From: Dermatemys mawii
Taxonomy: Eukaryota; Chordata; Testudines; Dermatemydidae
Length of the DNA stretch: 64,000 nucleotides
Reading direction: 5' to 3'
Assembly: GCA_007922305.1 (NCBI GenBank)
Contig: ML677364.1
Location: forward strand, 13,657,572-13,721,571
Shown here: piece by piece, positions 11,950-23,010 of the stretch
Position numbering within the stretch: the first letter of the stretch is position 1
Layout of the letters: each line of letters begins with the position of its first letter
Made by a program: the position numbers and the translations under genes
The notes under the pieces: generated by a model
The model's input: the letters and a program-made list of their open reading frames with translations, nothing else
The model's database searches: none
Told to the model about the DNA's origin: nothing

Positions 11950-12475
11950 CACACAATGACGTCAGGGCTCAGGGTCTGGAACATGGTCAGTCTCCTGGCT
12001 CCCTAATAATTGCAGCTGACCAGCAGCAGGCTATCTGATAAACTACACCAATGACTACTCAGATAAGGGTTCAGGCTACCTTATAGTCCAGCAACAGCAG
12101 CAACTCTCCAGCAGCTCAGGCCAGTGACTGCAATCGTTGTCTTGCCCCCATCCTGCTCCTAGTTCCTGTTTTGTTTCTCAGCCTTGCTCCTGCTTAGTCC
12201 TGGCTTCCTCAGCTTGTTCCTGGTTCTTGACTCTAGCTCTGAATCCCAGCATGGCTACTCATTTCTGATCCTTGGCTCAGCTATTAGTTCCTTACTTCAG
12301 TCCTGATTTTCACCTTGGCGACTTGTGCTCTATTCCAGCAGTGACTCCTTGGGGTGGCTACTGGTTCCCAATTTTGGCCTGTACCTTGGGATTAGATCTG
12401 GCTCCTGCTCTAAAAAGTAAGCATGACTTTTGCCCTGACCACTAGGCCCATGGCCCAGACTCCAACACCATTGTC
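11950..12475. repeat. CTGGCTCCTG-rich degenerate repeat tract
   Basis: A C/T-rich tract in AT-rich surroundings with many diverged copies of CCTGGCTCCTG/CTTGGCTACTG-type words, for example near 11993, 12180-12260, 12330-12370 and 12395. It may be a decayed minisatellite or part of a retroelement LTR. No open reading frame is maintained. Confidence 0.4.
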
Positions 12476-14967
12476 TCTTTTTTATGATGGTGTAAATTCA
12501 AAGACAAAGGAGAGCAGTAAATGACTATAGTGTACCCAATGCTAAAGCATAGCAGATGGTGCATTTTGCGTACTGTTTATAAGGATTTCTCCTGCTGTCA
12601 ATAGTATTCTGAGGCTATCTGTGATTATTGTTCAGGATGAGTGAGGTGAGAGATCATATTGGAATGGGGCTCCTGTTTAAGGAAACAATGATAAGTTACT
12701 TTTAGGTCTTTGGTGAAGTTTCTTTTGAATAGGCTTTTGGTTCTAGAATGCCAAAACTCACTCAAATAAATTTATGGATAGAATTGAAAGGGACAAAGAG
12801 GGTCCGTTAGTACTTAAGAGCATATGGATTATTGTACCATAAATCAATAGAATTGAGAGATGTAGTGCTGGAAGATGGGGATGTACAAGGAGGCTATTTT
12901 GATTTTATTAATCCTTTCTTGCCCATAGAGACTCGCAAAATTTAGAATAGGTGACCCAAAATCTGTGCTTAGTTCCAGATGTGTAACCCCATGGAAATAA
13001 CTTCTTATTGAGTGAAAGTCAATTATGTAAACTAGTCTGGACAACCAGACTCTCAGAAGCAGTCATCCAGAGACTTTTTCAGAAAATATTCAAAGTACAT
13101 TTCTTTTTATACCTAGCAATGGCTTTGAGAGTACCTTGCTGCTAAAAGTTTCCACACCCACTGCTGAATCCTCCAGAGTATCTCAACTATGCAAAAGTAC
13201 CTACATGTTAAAGTGTGAAGAGCCTGCTTTCAGGGGCAGACTGACCCAGGCTGAAAGCATTTTAACCTGTTTGGTAAACATCTTGTATCTTCGCCTGATT
13301 GAAAGGACTGGTGGCCAGCTTAAGGTAACTGTCAGGGCTAGAGGCTAATGCTCTACACAATTAGAAAAGCCAGGTCTCCCACAGTGCACAGTAAAAGTGT
13401 CTAGAAATATTAGACAAGCTTAACAAAAGTAGTAAATAATAAGAGTTAGACAGTGATAGAAATTCAAAATCTGATTTTTAATTTTATTCACCTTTTATTC
13501 CCCCATTATTCAGTGATGTTTAGATACAGGGTCTTGATCCAAGTTTACTGATAGAAATGATCCATCTAGCTACAGAAAAACAAAATGTTTACCTGCTGTA
13601 AAGGATAGACCTCCATATTCATGTAAAAATGGTTACTAATAAAATTATTATAATTTAAGTTATTACAATCTTGACTGCAACTTAACTTAATTTTAAGAAA
13701 TACCCAAAATTATTTTTGTGCCTGGAGAATACAATAACATATGCATATATTTTGTTTACTTATTTTATTAAGTGAAATGCCAGCTTAATTTAAAGAAATT
13801 CCAGGAAGCTTCTGCTTTCTGTCAATAGGGACAATCCATTGACAGGGAAGACAGAAACTCTTTGATCATAAAAGCATATTTATTACACCCAACTGCATTT
13901 ACACAGGTTTTAAATGCAACTTTTATAACTTCCATATTTATTTAATTTGTATACCATTTCCTTGCATGCTGTGTTTTGAAAGATGTTTTTAACTGTTCAT
14001 TATCATACTTGTGTGCCTAGAATATTTGATGCAATCCTTTCATTGCAAGTTGTAAATGTTATAAATGTCAGGTAATAAATCCTGAGAAACACTGGTTCCA
14101 AAGAAAACAGTCACAATGGTTTTCTCAGAGAACAAGACACCAGTCTAGCATAAATATAATACTCTTAAGAACACATACTTTGTAAGGTATTTATGTTTTG
14201 GAAAGAGTCCTGACCTTAATAAAATGTGAGAATTTTCTGTTTATGAGCAAAAAGGGATCATTACTGGAGATATGATAATAAATGATAAAAATGGACTTAC
14301 CTTTACCCTCTCTTCTTAAGAAAAAGCCTCTAATTCAAACCTATTCAAAAGGTGAGTAAGAATTATAGAATTGTGGCTGGGAAACAGTCTGTTGAAGATT
14401 TGTCTTTCTTTCATGTTCCCACTTAAAAGAGAACACCTTGTTTGTCAATGAAATATTTGAAATGACAATGCTCCTTTGAGAAGTATACTTGCAAATACTG
14501 TATATCTAAAGTTTCTAACACAATAATTTCCTCATATCACTGTTCTGTAAATGGTAAGACGCTTTATGTACCAACATGAAACCTAATGATTTTGCTAGAC
14601 TGCTTACTAATATAAAAACCCATTTAAGTGTAGAATATTTATATTAACAGGGTAATTAATTAGTCATCTGGCAATGCTTAAGCAACTTCTTCCCAAACTG
14701 AGAATGAGAGGAGCTACCTCCCCAAAAACTGTTAAGAAGAAATAAGAACTTATTTAATGGCTATTCAAGTACAAAGATTCTCTTTAAGAAGTAATTAGGT
14801 TTCAAAAGACTATTTTGAGAACTGGAAAACTTTTATAACTGAAATAGGAATGTTTGGACTTTGAAAGCATTTCAACTTCTGTTAAGCGCTGATGGACCGG
14901 AAAGAATATCTCAGAAAATGGACCATATAAGAGTTAAAACTCAAACTTTAAAGCTCTTCTGATCTCT
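12476..14967. other. Long stretch without genes or nameable repeats
   Basis: About 2.5 kb of AT-rich DNA. Open frames such as 13136-13348 have no domain and no splice context that I can support. Confidence 0.5.
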
Positions 14968-15107
14968 CCCCGCAGCCCCCATTGGACCAGAGCGGTGAAC
15001 CGCGGCCAGTGGGAGCCGCAGTCAGCGAAATGGCAGGTAAACAAAGTGGCGGGGCTAGCTAAGGGTGCTTACCCTGCGGTCCCGTGTGCCAACATTGTTG
15101 ATCCCTG
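14968..15107. mobile_element. Truncated hAT-like MITE, same family as 27170-27372
   Basis: A G/C-rich island shares with the 27170-27372 element the words 'CCCGCAGCCCC', 'ATTGGACC.GAG.GGTGAACC', 'GGCAGGTAAA', 'AAGGGTGCTTACCCTG' and the right terminus 'TTG.TGATCCCTG'. The left terminal inverted repeat and about 60 bp are missing, so no target duplication can be checked. It has no coding capacity. Confidence 0.75.
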
Positions 15108-17545
15108 CTTTATTCCTTCCTTCACATATACGGTCCCATGACAAGCACATACCCTTAAAATCCTAGACATTATTCTATTTATAAGCATACTATAAAACTC
15201 CCTGTTGGAAAGCTATATATTATAATACATTGGAGCTTATTTATTATTCATTGGGCAATAACCCCCTGGGCAAAATATTGGGCAATCATTTGATTAGGCT
15301 TTTCTCACTTCAGCTGCCAGGCAGGAAGAAGGCCAGCCTTTCTTTTTTGTTCTCCTTTGATATAGCATCCACTTCCTTTGGTATACCACCCTGTGACCAG
15401 CTGGGATTGCTTAACCCTTTACAGGCTGCAGAGCCTCTTCATCTTATTGCAATTGTGATTTTTTTTTTCACTTCATGCTTAAATGTAGACTACAAAAGTG
15501 CTAGAACCAGCAGGAGTCACTTAATGGAAATTGAAAATGATAACATCTTTTCATCTAAAGCAAGTTCGTTTAAAAATAGTATCATTTTCTGAATAAAAAT
15601 AAATAATGATAAATTTTAAAAATTCAGGCACATCACAGTATGCTAAAAACAGAATAACTTTTTTGTTTCAGGCCAAAAAATGATGTGGGTGATTTAACAA
15701 GCAGTAAACAAAACCATATAGATTAGTTATTGTATAATTAAGCATTACTTATGTTGTGTTCCAGAGTCTGTAAAACTAATGTTAATTGAGTAAAAGGCCC
15801 AGAAATAGCAAGTAGATGAAATAATTTACAGTAGGCAGTGTTATATGAATTAATTTTGTCTCTGGGCATGCACATAAATGAGAAGAAAATAGAGAAAAAT
15901 ACATTAATTTAACTAGATATTGACTCTTTTACATAATAAGATGTTTCAAGGAGAGAACTTTTTGTGCCCCTATGATAATTTATTTGTTGTTTGTTTCTTT
16001 CTTTCTAGCCTTCAGGCTCCCTGGTGGAAGACTTCATGCACTCAGGATTGAGGCTGTTAATCTCAATACTAAATGGAATTTACACCAAAGTAGCAACTCG
16101 GTCAACCAGGGGAATCTTATGCCCAGGGAGGTTATATTGATATAATGCCAGTAGCAAGACTGAGAATGCAATGAGTTCCAAGTCTCTGGACAACATCACC
16201 TTCACTGCTGTGTTGTGTTGTGTTGTGTTTACAGCTTCAGTGCAATGCAGAAGATACAGATGCTGGAGCTGAGCATAGAAGCCAAGGGAGGGTGGAGAAC
16301 AAGAAATAACACAACATATGTAATTGATCTAGTGAAGAATGGAAAGGAGATGAATTGCACAGAGTTTTCAGGAAAATTACAGGGCCAAAGGGGCTAGAGC
16401 AGATAACTGGCTTCATGACAAGGTGATCTGTGAATAAAACCAGAGTCAGTGAGTTTAATGCCAGACCTGGGAGTAAAACTTGAATAAATGAAACCTATCC
16501 AAGAGACCTGACTGCAAATAGAGATCAGAACAGAGCAGATTAATTGATCAGATGATACCATGCCAAGTAGATTAATTTGCACTAAGGAAGACCTTGATCA
16601 AAATCCACAGTCCTTCCATCACACCCTAGCCTGGTTTGAGACCAGGGCTCACAATGGGATTTGGTGGTTTGTTAGTTACATTATTCAGTATTAGGTAAGT
16701 GTTATGTGTTATCATTTGCCTTACTCCACTGCCATTGCATGGACACCTGTAGAATATACCCTTTAGATAGAATAATTTTAGGATGCAAAACCTAATTTCA
16801 ACTATCCTATACCTAGACACTTTTATTTTGCTGATTTCTATCCCAGAAGAGGTGGGTCTTAATGAGGGCTATAAATGAGGAGAAGGTAGCGGTATTCCAT
16901 ACTACCTTAAGAAGAGCATTCTATATATAGGACCAGCATGGAAACAATTATGGTTGAAATAGACAAAAAGAAAATTCCTATCATCTATGATGACTGAAAG
17001 GTCATGAGCTCACAAGAGTTCAGGGCTTTCTTATCTAAAGCTGCAGGTTAATCCTGGTTCAGACTCAAATCTGGGTCCTAAAATGAGCTCATCTTTAGTA
17101 CAACTAGCTTAGGATGCCAGTTAAGTTTAGTGCTGCTTTGCGTCACTGGCATGTAAAGCCTCCAGAGTATACAAGTGAATCTGGCCCATTGATTTGGTTT
17201 ATGTACCTCTTTCACATCATTTGTTTTTACTATTTCATCTTTGTGTTCCCAAAAGTTTCATCAGGCGGTGACTTTTAGCAAAATGATGAATAAGGAAAAT
17301 GGTGAGTATGACACAAGACTTACTATTTTCTTCAGTTCATAGTTTTCCTTTAAAATGTTTAATCATCAGACTAACTGGTGATACTTTGAGAAATTCGTCT
17401 GTACAACTTACAAATTCTAAGGTTGATATTCAGAAATGTTTACCATGAAAATTTCTATATCAATGAATACCTCTAGTAAATGTGGAATTCACTAAGAGCT
17501 GAGAGGTCTTGTAGCAAGTAACCACTAGACTAGGGACAGTGGAAG
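15108..17545. other. Long stretch without genes; short TGTTG microsatellite
   Basis: No supported gene. A (TGTTG)n microsatellite of about 20 bp lies at 16209-16230. The 120-residue frame at 15230-15592 and the 60-residue frame at 16215-16397 show no recognisable domain. Confidence 0.5.
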
Positions 17546-17549
17546 GTAG

Positions 17550-18210
17550 TGTGATGGAGTCAGAGCAGAAGGATATAGGAGAGTGCTGGAAGGCAGGTAT
17601 ATTAGTCTCAGGATGTGCAGGTCCCTGTTCCCTGGATAGCCAAACAAAGGCTATTCCAGACCAATCAAGACACCTGGGCCTATTAAGAACCTTCCAGAAA
17701 GGAGTAGAAACAGCTAGCATAATTGGGACACCTGAAGCCAATCAGGGACTGGCTGAATCCAGATAAAAACCTCCCAGTTAGTCAGGTGGGCTGTGGGTGT
17801 CAGGAGCTGTGGAAGGAGGTTGTGCTGTTGGTGAGACTGAGTGGTGGACAACATATCATCCAGAAGCAAGGAGGCCCTGAGGTAAGGGTGAAGTGGAGTT
17901 TGAAGAAGCAGTGACTGCTGTGGGGAAGTAGCCCAGGGAATTGTATTGTGTTTTGTGGATAAAAGGTCAGCCATCTTAGCTGATACTATTAGGGTCCCTG
18001 GGCTGGAGCCTGGAATAGAGGGCGGGCCCGGGCTCCCCCCCTTTTTCCACCTTCCATACTGGCCTGTGATGAAGGTAACTCACTAGGTGGTGACTCTTGC
18101 CAATTATACTGAGAAAGGGAGGTCACTCTGGGGCCTAGATGAGTTTCTGAGGCCCCTAAATCTGCCAGGAAGTGCAGGACCCACAAGAACAAACTTCGAG
18201 CTTTGTCACA
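17550..18210 (+). mobile_element. Solo LTR, family 1 copy A
   Basis: The element begins TGTGATGGAGTCAG and ends TTTGTCACA, the TG...CA ends of an LTR with a TGTGAc/gTCACA inverted terminus. It is flanked by a perfect 4-bp duplication GTAG (17546-17549 and 18211-18214). Related full-length copies lie at 28075-28735 (inverted) and 31777-32373. A TATA-like GATAAAAAC near 17763 and a donor-like GAGGTAAGG near 17879 fit LTR anatomy. No internal retroviral sequence adjoins it, so it is a solo LTR left by recombination. The 4-bp TSD is compatible with an ERV1/gammaretrovirus-type parent. Confidence 0.8.
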
Positions 18211-18241
18211 GTAGTTAATTGTAATGATTTACTTTGGGGAC

Positions 18242-18911
18242 TGTAAGAGGGCACAGACTCACCCGTGCCGTGCCTCCCGCTGGTCGTCCAGGGAATTAGC
18301 TCTTTCCAGCTCCAGAGCATCCTCTGTAGGCTAATGTCTCGTCTTTCACTGCCTCCCATCTCTCTCCCAGACTCTGGTGCCCCTTTACCTGGGGTGCTGC
18401 CCCCTGACAGTACCCCCACATTCTCTCTGGGTCTCTCCTCCCTGGGGAACCCCCACCCACTATCCCTACCTTGCCTCAATCTTTGGCTACCACCTGTCCC
18501 CATCGAGCCTCCACACACTAGGGCAGACCTCTTGCTTGTGATGATAAGCCAATCATCACAAGCTAGAGGGGGTTTGGACCGGCTACCTACCCTGGACTGC
18601 GCCTTGCACCTTTGTACCTTTCTGGCCTTGACCAGGCCACAGCCTGGGGCTCTTCTGGGCCAGAGCTCCCCAGCTCCCCAGCCCTATTCCCCAGCCCTGC
18701 TCTCCTCGAGTACTCAGTTTAGCTTCCCAGTAGCCAGGCCCACCTCCCTGCAGAAAAAGAGATAGACTGTCTGCTCCTGGCCCACTGCCCTCTTATAAGG
18801 GCCAGACAGGCCCTGATTGGGGCATGCCCACTTAGCCTTTCCCCAGCAGCAGTCCTTTCTAGGGCTGCTTTTAACCCCTACGGGCAGGAGCAGGGTGACC
18901 ACCCCACTACA
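18242..18911. mobile_element. Solo LTR, family 2
   Basis: On the plus strand the tract starts TGTAAGAGGGCACAG and ends CCACTACA; read on the other strand it starts TGTAGTGGGGTGG. The flanks GGGAC (18237-18241) and TGGAC (18912-18916) match at 4 of 5 positions, a probable 5-bp duplication. A palindromic TATA-like CTTATAAG lies near 18794, so the orientation is unclear. It is markedly C/G-richer than its surroundings. The 166-residue open frame at 18265-18765 lies wholly inside and is low-complexity Leu/Pro/Ser, so I do not call it a gene. It begins only 32 bp after the previous solo LTR. Confidence 0.6.
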
Positions 18912-18930
18912 TGGACATAATGGTTTTTTT

Positions 18931-19180
18931 AAGGTTATGTCTACACTAGGCAGCTTTCAGTGACACAGTTGTGTTGCTACAGCTGTGCCACTAAAAGGCT
19001 CACAATGGAGCTCTTATTACTCAGCAAGAAAGTTCTCCTGCAGACAAAGCACTGTTCACACCAGCGCTTGTTATAGGCAAAACTTTTGTCTTTCAGGGGG
19101 AGGGGCCATGCAAGGTGTTTTTTTAATACCTCTGAATGACAAAAGTTTTGTTTTTCACTTGCCAGCATACACAAAGCCTA
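18931..19180. mobile_element. MITE-like element with GTCTACACTA-type ends
   Basis: The left end AAGGTTATGTCTACACTAGG and the right end, whose complement reads TAGGCTTTGTGTATGC, form a degenerate inverted pair. The interior contains a 'GACACAGTTGTG' palindromic piece and no coding sequence. I could not find a clear 8-bp target duplication. Similar TCTACAC ends occur in other elements of this window, which suggests one hAT-like group. Confidence 0.55.
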
Positions 19181-19914
19181 AAGTGTTTGGTTGAAGCTAG
19201 GAGAATTAGTTTTCCCTAACCTCCCAACAGGGGCTGGGGTTTAGACTGTGGGAAATAACCAGCTGTGGAACAAAAAAACCAAGGTGGTGGTGCAAGCCTT
19301 TAAAAAGTACAGAAGCTGAATATGTTAGGGAAGACTCAAAACCACACAGGAAGTTTTTGGGCAGGAGAAGGGAAGAAAGAGAACATGCTTTGGTAGCAAA
19401 AGGAGACCAAGTTTAGCTGCACGAGCAACAATATCAAAGTAAGCTGATCTGGAGAGACACAGAAAGGCTGCATTGCTAGGAAGACAAACTATCTGCTACA
19501 GAAGGAGGTCCCTGTATGCCTCCATAGGATTCTGACTCCAGCTCAAAGCATGTTCTGGAGTGGGGAGGAAACTGAAGCAAGGAAATGAATGTTGGGTTTA
19601 TTATTTTGTGTAGATCTGTATATTTCTTGTGTGATTAAGTAAAGAGGAGTGGTGTGTTAGAATCCTGTGAGAACTCTGTGTGGGGTATATGTTACATGTA
19701 TCATGTGCTGTTGAAGAGTTGACCTATGAACCCAGAACACAACTGAAGTTCTGGGAGAGTCTAGAAGCTTAGCACTAGACCTACGTGCTAGGCAATCAGA
19801 CTGCAGAGGTCTCCACTGTCAGGAGAGGTTGCTAGACAGAGGATCTGTACCCATGAGTGTACCTATGGACTCCAAGCTAGGGGAAGGACATGAGCTTCTT
19901 AGACTCTGGAGGTC
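19181..19914. other. No gene; possibly retroelement-derived
   Basis: No gene is supported. The tract is slightly G-rich with several AGGAG words and might be an old LTR fragment, but I found no ends or duplications. Confidence 0.3.
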
Positions 19915-20123
19915 TGAATTCCAAGGGGTCACGGGGACGGCAGGCACTGTGGGATACATACCCAAGGTGCACTGCTATGAAAATCGACGCTAGCCGCAGA
20001 ACTATGAACGTGATCCGCCAAATTAGCCCACTTACTGGGAACACACACAATCGAAAGTATACCATTGGTTTTCTTAATTCAAACTCTAGAAAGTCGACAT
20101 TAGCTTGTAGTGTAGACAAGGCC
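19915..20123. mobile_element. Truncated MITE ending in GTGTAGACAAGGCC
   Basis: The tract ends TAGTGTAGACAAGGCC, the complement of the TCTACAC-type terminus of neighbouring elements, and has a distinctive CG-containing interior (CACGGGGACGGCAGGCACTG, AAAATCGACGC, GAAAGTCGACAT). The left terminus is not recognisable, so it is probably one half of a non-autonomous hAT-like element. It has no coding capacity. Confidence 0.55.
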
Positions 20124-21002
20124 ACAGACTAAGTTCCTTTTCTCTGTTGGGTGTGGACACTATACTGTCTAGTGTAAACTCCATGCTGTCTTCTCTACCT
20201 CTGGTCATTTTTACAATACAAATGATTTTTTTCTGCAAACTCTGATACAAATGAATAGCGTGTTAGATTTGGCAACACCTGGTTTGAGATGTTGGGCTCT
20301 TCTTTCCTTTGTCTGGGGAAAAAAAACCTGTTTATCAACTCCCCCAGACCTTTAAATCATGTATAAGTCACATATTTCCAGCATATATCTATAAAGTCTT
20401 TTGTGGGTTTACTGTACATACATATGGAAACATATTAATGATCAGTGGGTTATGTATTCATTGATACATTACATGCCACCTTTGGGATATATATCATGAT
20501 AACTGTGTGTTAACTGTAGTGTATATATCAAAAAGTTGCTGACATAGAGTGGTGAACTCCCAGCAGTCCTCTATCACAACAGGTTGGGATCCTGGATCCT
20601 AGCTTTATGTCTGGAGCTACCTACTGCCCATTCTGTTCCTCTGTAGGACTTGAGGGCCATAGTGGGGATAAATAAGTAGTACATGGGCTCTTCAGCTCTA
20701 TTAGAGCCAGAGTTGCTTCATTCATTTGTTCCCTTCTAAATGCATTTGCAGAGTAATAGCACATACATGCCTATGTGGAGTTGGATTTTAATGTATTTTA
20801 ACGGATTTGTTGACTCAAACTCAGCAACTAGCTATGAAAATGCTCTATAATTGTCTAGATTTTGTTGATAAACCTATTTCAAACAGTAATTCATACAAAC
20901 ATAATATGTCATTAAGCATTTTAAATTATGTTACATTGTATTTAGCTTTATTGCTAAATACCCTTTATACCATATACCTGCAGCTGGCAGAATTATAGAT
21001 AG
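20124..21002. other. No recognisable feature
   Basis: AT-rich DNA. The part around 20340-20580 could be an old LTR fragment, but this is only an impression. Confidence 0.4.
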
Positions 21003-21118
21003 ATCAATATGAAGCAAGTAGGATCTGGACTGGGACTCAGAAAACCTGTGTTCTATTCCTGGTTCTGCTACTGACCTCATATAAGTCATTTCCCCTTTCT
21101 GTGCCTCTGTTTCCCCTC
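21003..21118 (+). repeat. MIR-type SINE fragment
   Basis: The text 'GACTCAGAAAACCTGTGTTC', 'GGTTCTGCTACTGACC' and 'AAGTCATTTCCCCTTTCTGT' followed by GCCTCTGTTTCCCC matches the central MIR core in order. The tRNA-like head and the 3' tail are absent. It is an old SINE fragment. Confidence 0.75.
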
Positions 21119-21213
21119 CAATGTTTTTTGGTCTTTAAAACTGATGGATTTATTAAACAAAGGCATCATTATCTGTAGTTAGTGACTTGAACTGATTGTT
21201 ACTGGTCACCACA

Positions 21214-21481
21214 GGTATGTCTACACTGCAGTTAGACATCTGTGGCTGACCCGTGTAAATGGACTCAGGCTCCTGGGGTTTGGGCTGTTGAACTGCAATG
21301 TAGACGTTTGGCTGTATCCTGGCTCAAGGATCCTGCAAGATGAGAGGGACCTAGAGCTCAGGCTACAGCCCAAACCCAGAATCTACATTGCAATGAAACA
21401 GTTCCACACCCCGAGCCCTGCCAGCTCAAGTCAGTTGGCCCGGCTCAGCTGCAGGTTTTTATTTGCAATGTAGACATACCC
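21214..21481. mobile_element. Long imperfect palindrome, foldback MITE
   Basis: Left end GGTATGTCTACACTGCAG and right end TGCAATGTAGACATACC are inverted copies, and the similarity continues inward: GCTCCTGGGGTTTGGGCTGT on the left pairs with CAGCCCAAACCC and CCGAGCCCTGCCAGCTC blocks on the right, with AATGTAGACGTTTGG and AATCTACATTG as inner matches. Almost the whole 268 bp can fold back on itself. It has no coding capacity. I found no clear target duplication. Confidence 0.75.
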
Positions 21482-22557
21482 CACGTCCTTCAAGAGTTTA
21501 TACCTGGTCGGCTTGTCCTCCCAGACCTTTGTTTTTATTTACAGACTGGAAAAGGAAAACACACTTTCCTGGTTTGGTTTGGTTTGTTTTTCAATTTCCA
21601 GTTGGCTTTTTAAGTTTGAATGACGTGGTCATGGAACTGAATAACTGAAAATATTAAAGAAAATATTCTTGATGCATCTGCAAAGCAGACTACTGCTGTT
21701 GGGAGATAGTTTAGCATTTCAACAAACTATTTCTAGCTATTTCACCAGCGACTTCCACCAGTTCAGTGGTTTGACTTTCTTTAAAATTTTGGCAATAAAT
21801 GTATATGACTTAAATGCTGTATTTTTATTTAATTTAAACACACTTCACATTTGCAGACCTACCTACATTCGTCTGACAGTCTCGTACAAGGGCTAGTTTT
21901 AGATTTTACAGTCGGTCTCATAATGCTAAAACAAATATTGTTGTATAATTCTAAACCAATAGTAGAAGGCTCTAACTGAATTTTGCCATGTTTTCAGCAA
22001 ATTATAAGTGACACACAAGAAGTTAATCTGGGCCTGCAGTTTAATGCATGAGAAAGGATGCATCTAAGTAAGGTACAGGTCTCATAGGATGCAATTAGAT
22101 AAAACAGACATAGTTTTCTTCTAATCCTGTAAGAGGCAATATGCTTACTTATCTGAGTCCACTCTGACTGCCAATTACTTTAATGCATGAGTTCCCTAAG
22201 GCAGAAGAATGGCTCTGCCATATCTCAGTGTCTTAACTCAAGAATGCATTTACTGAGAGTCTTGCTGTTTCATCTCAATCTCTTTATTACTTTTTGATGT
22301 ATTATTTATTAATTTTCCAAAGATCAATTCAGTAATGCATATAAAGGACACAGTATATTTTTAGGAATCACTAAGTAGCATACAGAGAAATTCCAATAAT
22401 ATAAACCTAATACACACAAGCATAATGGTGGAAATTGTCAAAGGTACAAATGGAAGTTAGGCACATTATTGCCATTTTGTGCCTTTGAGAAGCTTCTCCA
22501 ATGTGCTTTGAACTCTGAGATTTGCAGTAGACTTCTTACTTCATGGAAACAGCATAT
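21482..22557. other. No recognisable feature
   Basis: No supported gene or nameable repeat. Confidence 0.45.
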
Positions 22558-22565
22558 GGTACTTA

Positions 22566-22751
22566 CAGGAACGGCTCTAACTTTTTTGCTGCCCCAAATG
22601 AAAAAAAAAAGGGTGACCAGAGGAGCGAGGGGAGGCGTCACGGCTGGAGCAGCGAAGGGACTGGGAAGGGGTGGCACAGCCAGAATTCTGCCCCTTACAG
22701 AGTGCCACCCCAGGCACGTGCTTGCTATGCTGGTGCCTGGAGCCGGCCCTG
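22566..22751. mobile_element. hAT-like MITE
   Basis: The left end CAGGAACGGCTCTA and the right end TGGAGCCGGCCCTG are inverted copies with a few mismatches. The flanks GGTACTTA (22558-22565) and GCTACTTA (22752-22759) match at 7 of 8 positions. The interior has a poly-A run and a G/C-rich half with no domain; overlapping forward frames at 22469-22791 are by-products. The size and TSD are typical of a non-autonomous hAT element. Confidence 0.8.
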
Positions 22752-22779
22752 GCTACTTAAAAAAATGAGGCCAATTTTT

Positions 22780-23010
22780 AAAGTTATTTAGGTGTTGTGA
22801 TGCACACAGCATCACAACAGCTACCTGATTTAGGAACTTAAATGTTATGTTCAAACAGTGTTTAGGCACCTAGGAGCCAAAATCCCATAGAGAGGTGATG
22901 GGATGTAGGTGGTTCCTAAATCCCTTTCGAAAATGAAATTTAAGCTCCTAAATAAGTCAGATTTGCAATCCTGATCACAGCAACACTGAACTACCTTTGA
23001 AAACCTGTGT
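22780..23010. repeat. Old dispersed repeat with TTTAGGCACCTAGG-type words
   Basis: The tract contains repeated inverted words of the type TTAGG(c/t)(a/g)CCTA and TCCTAAAT (near 22790, 22828, 22860, 22913 and 22950). Similar words recur near 24045-24095, 26150-26165 and 33765-33785. It looks like a decayed amniote interspersed repeat. I cannot name it. Confidence 0.35.

Noticed and set aside
18265..18765. 166-codon Leu/Pro/Ser-rich frame
   Set aside because: Lies entirely within a solo LTR; low complexity follows from its C-rich composition.
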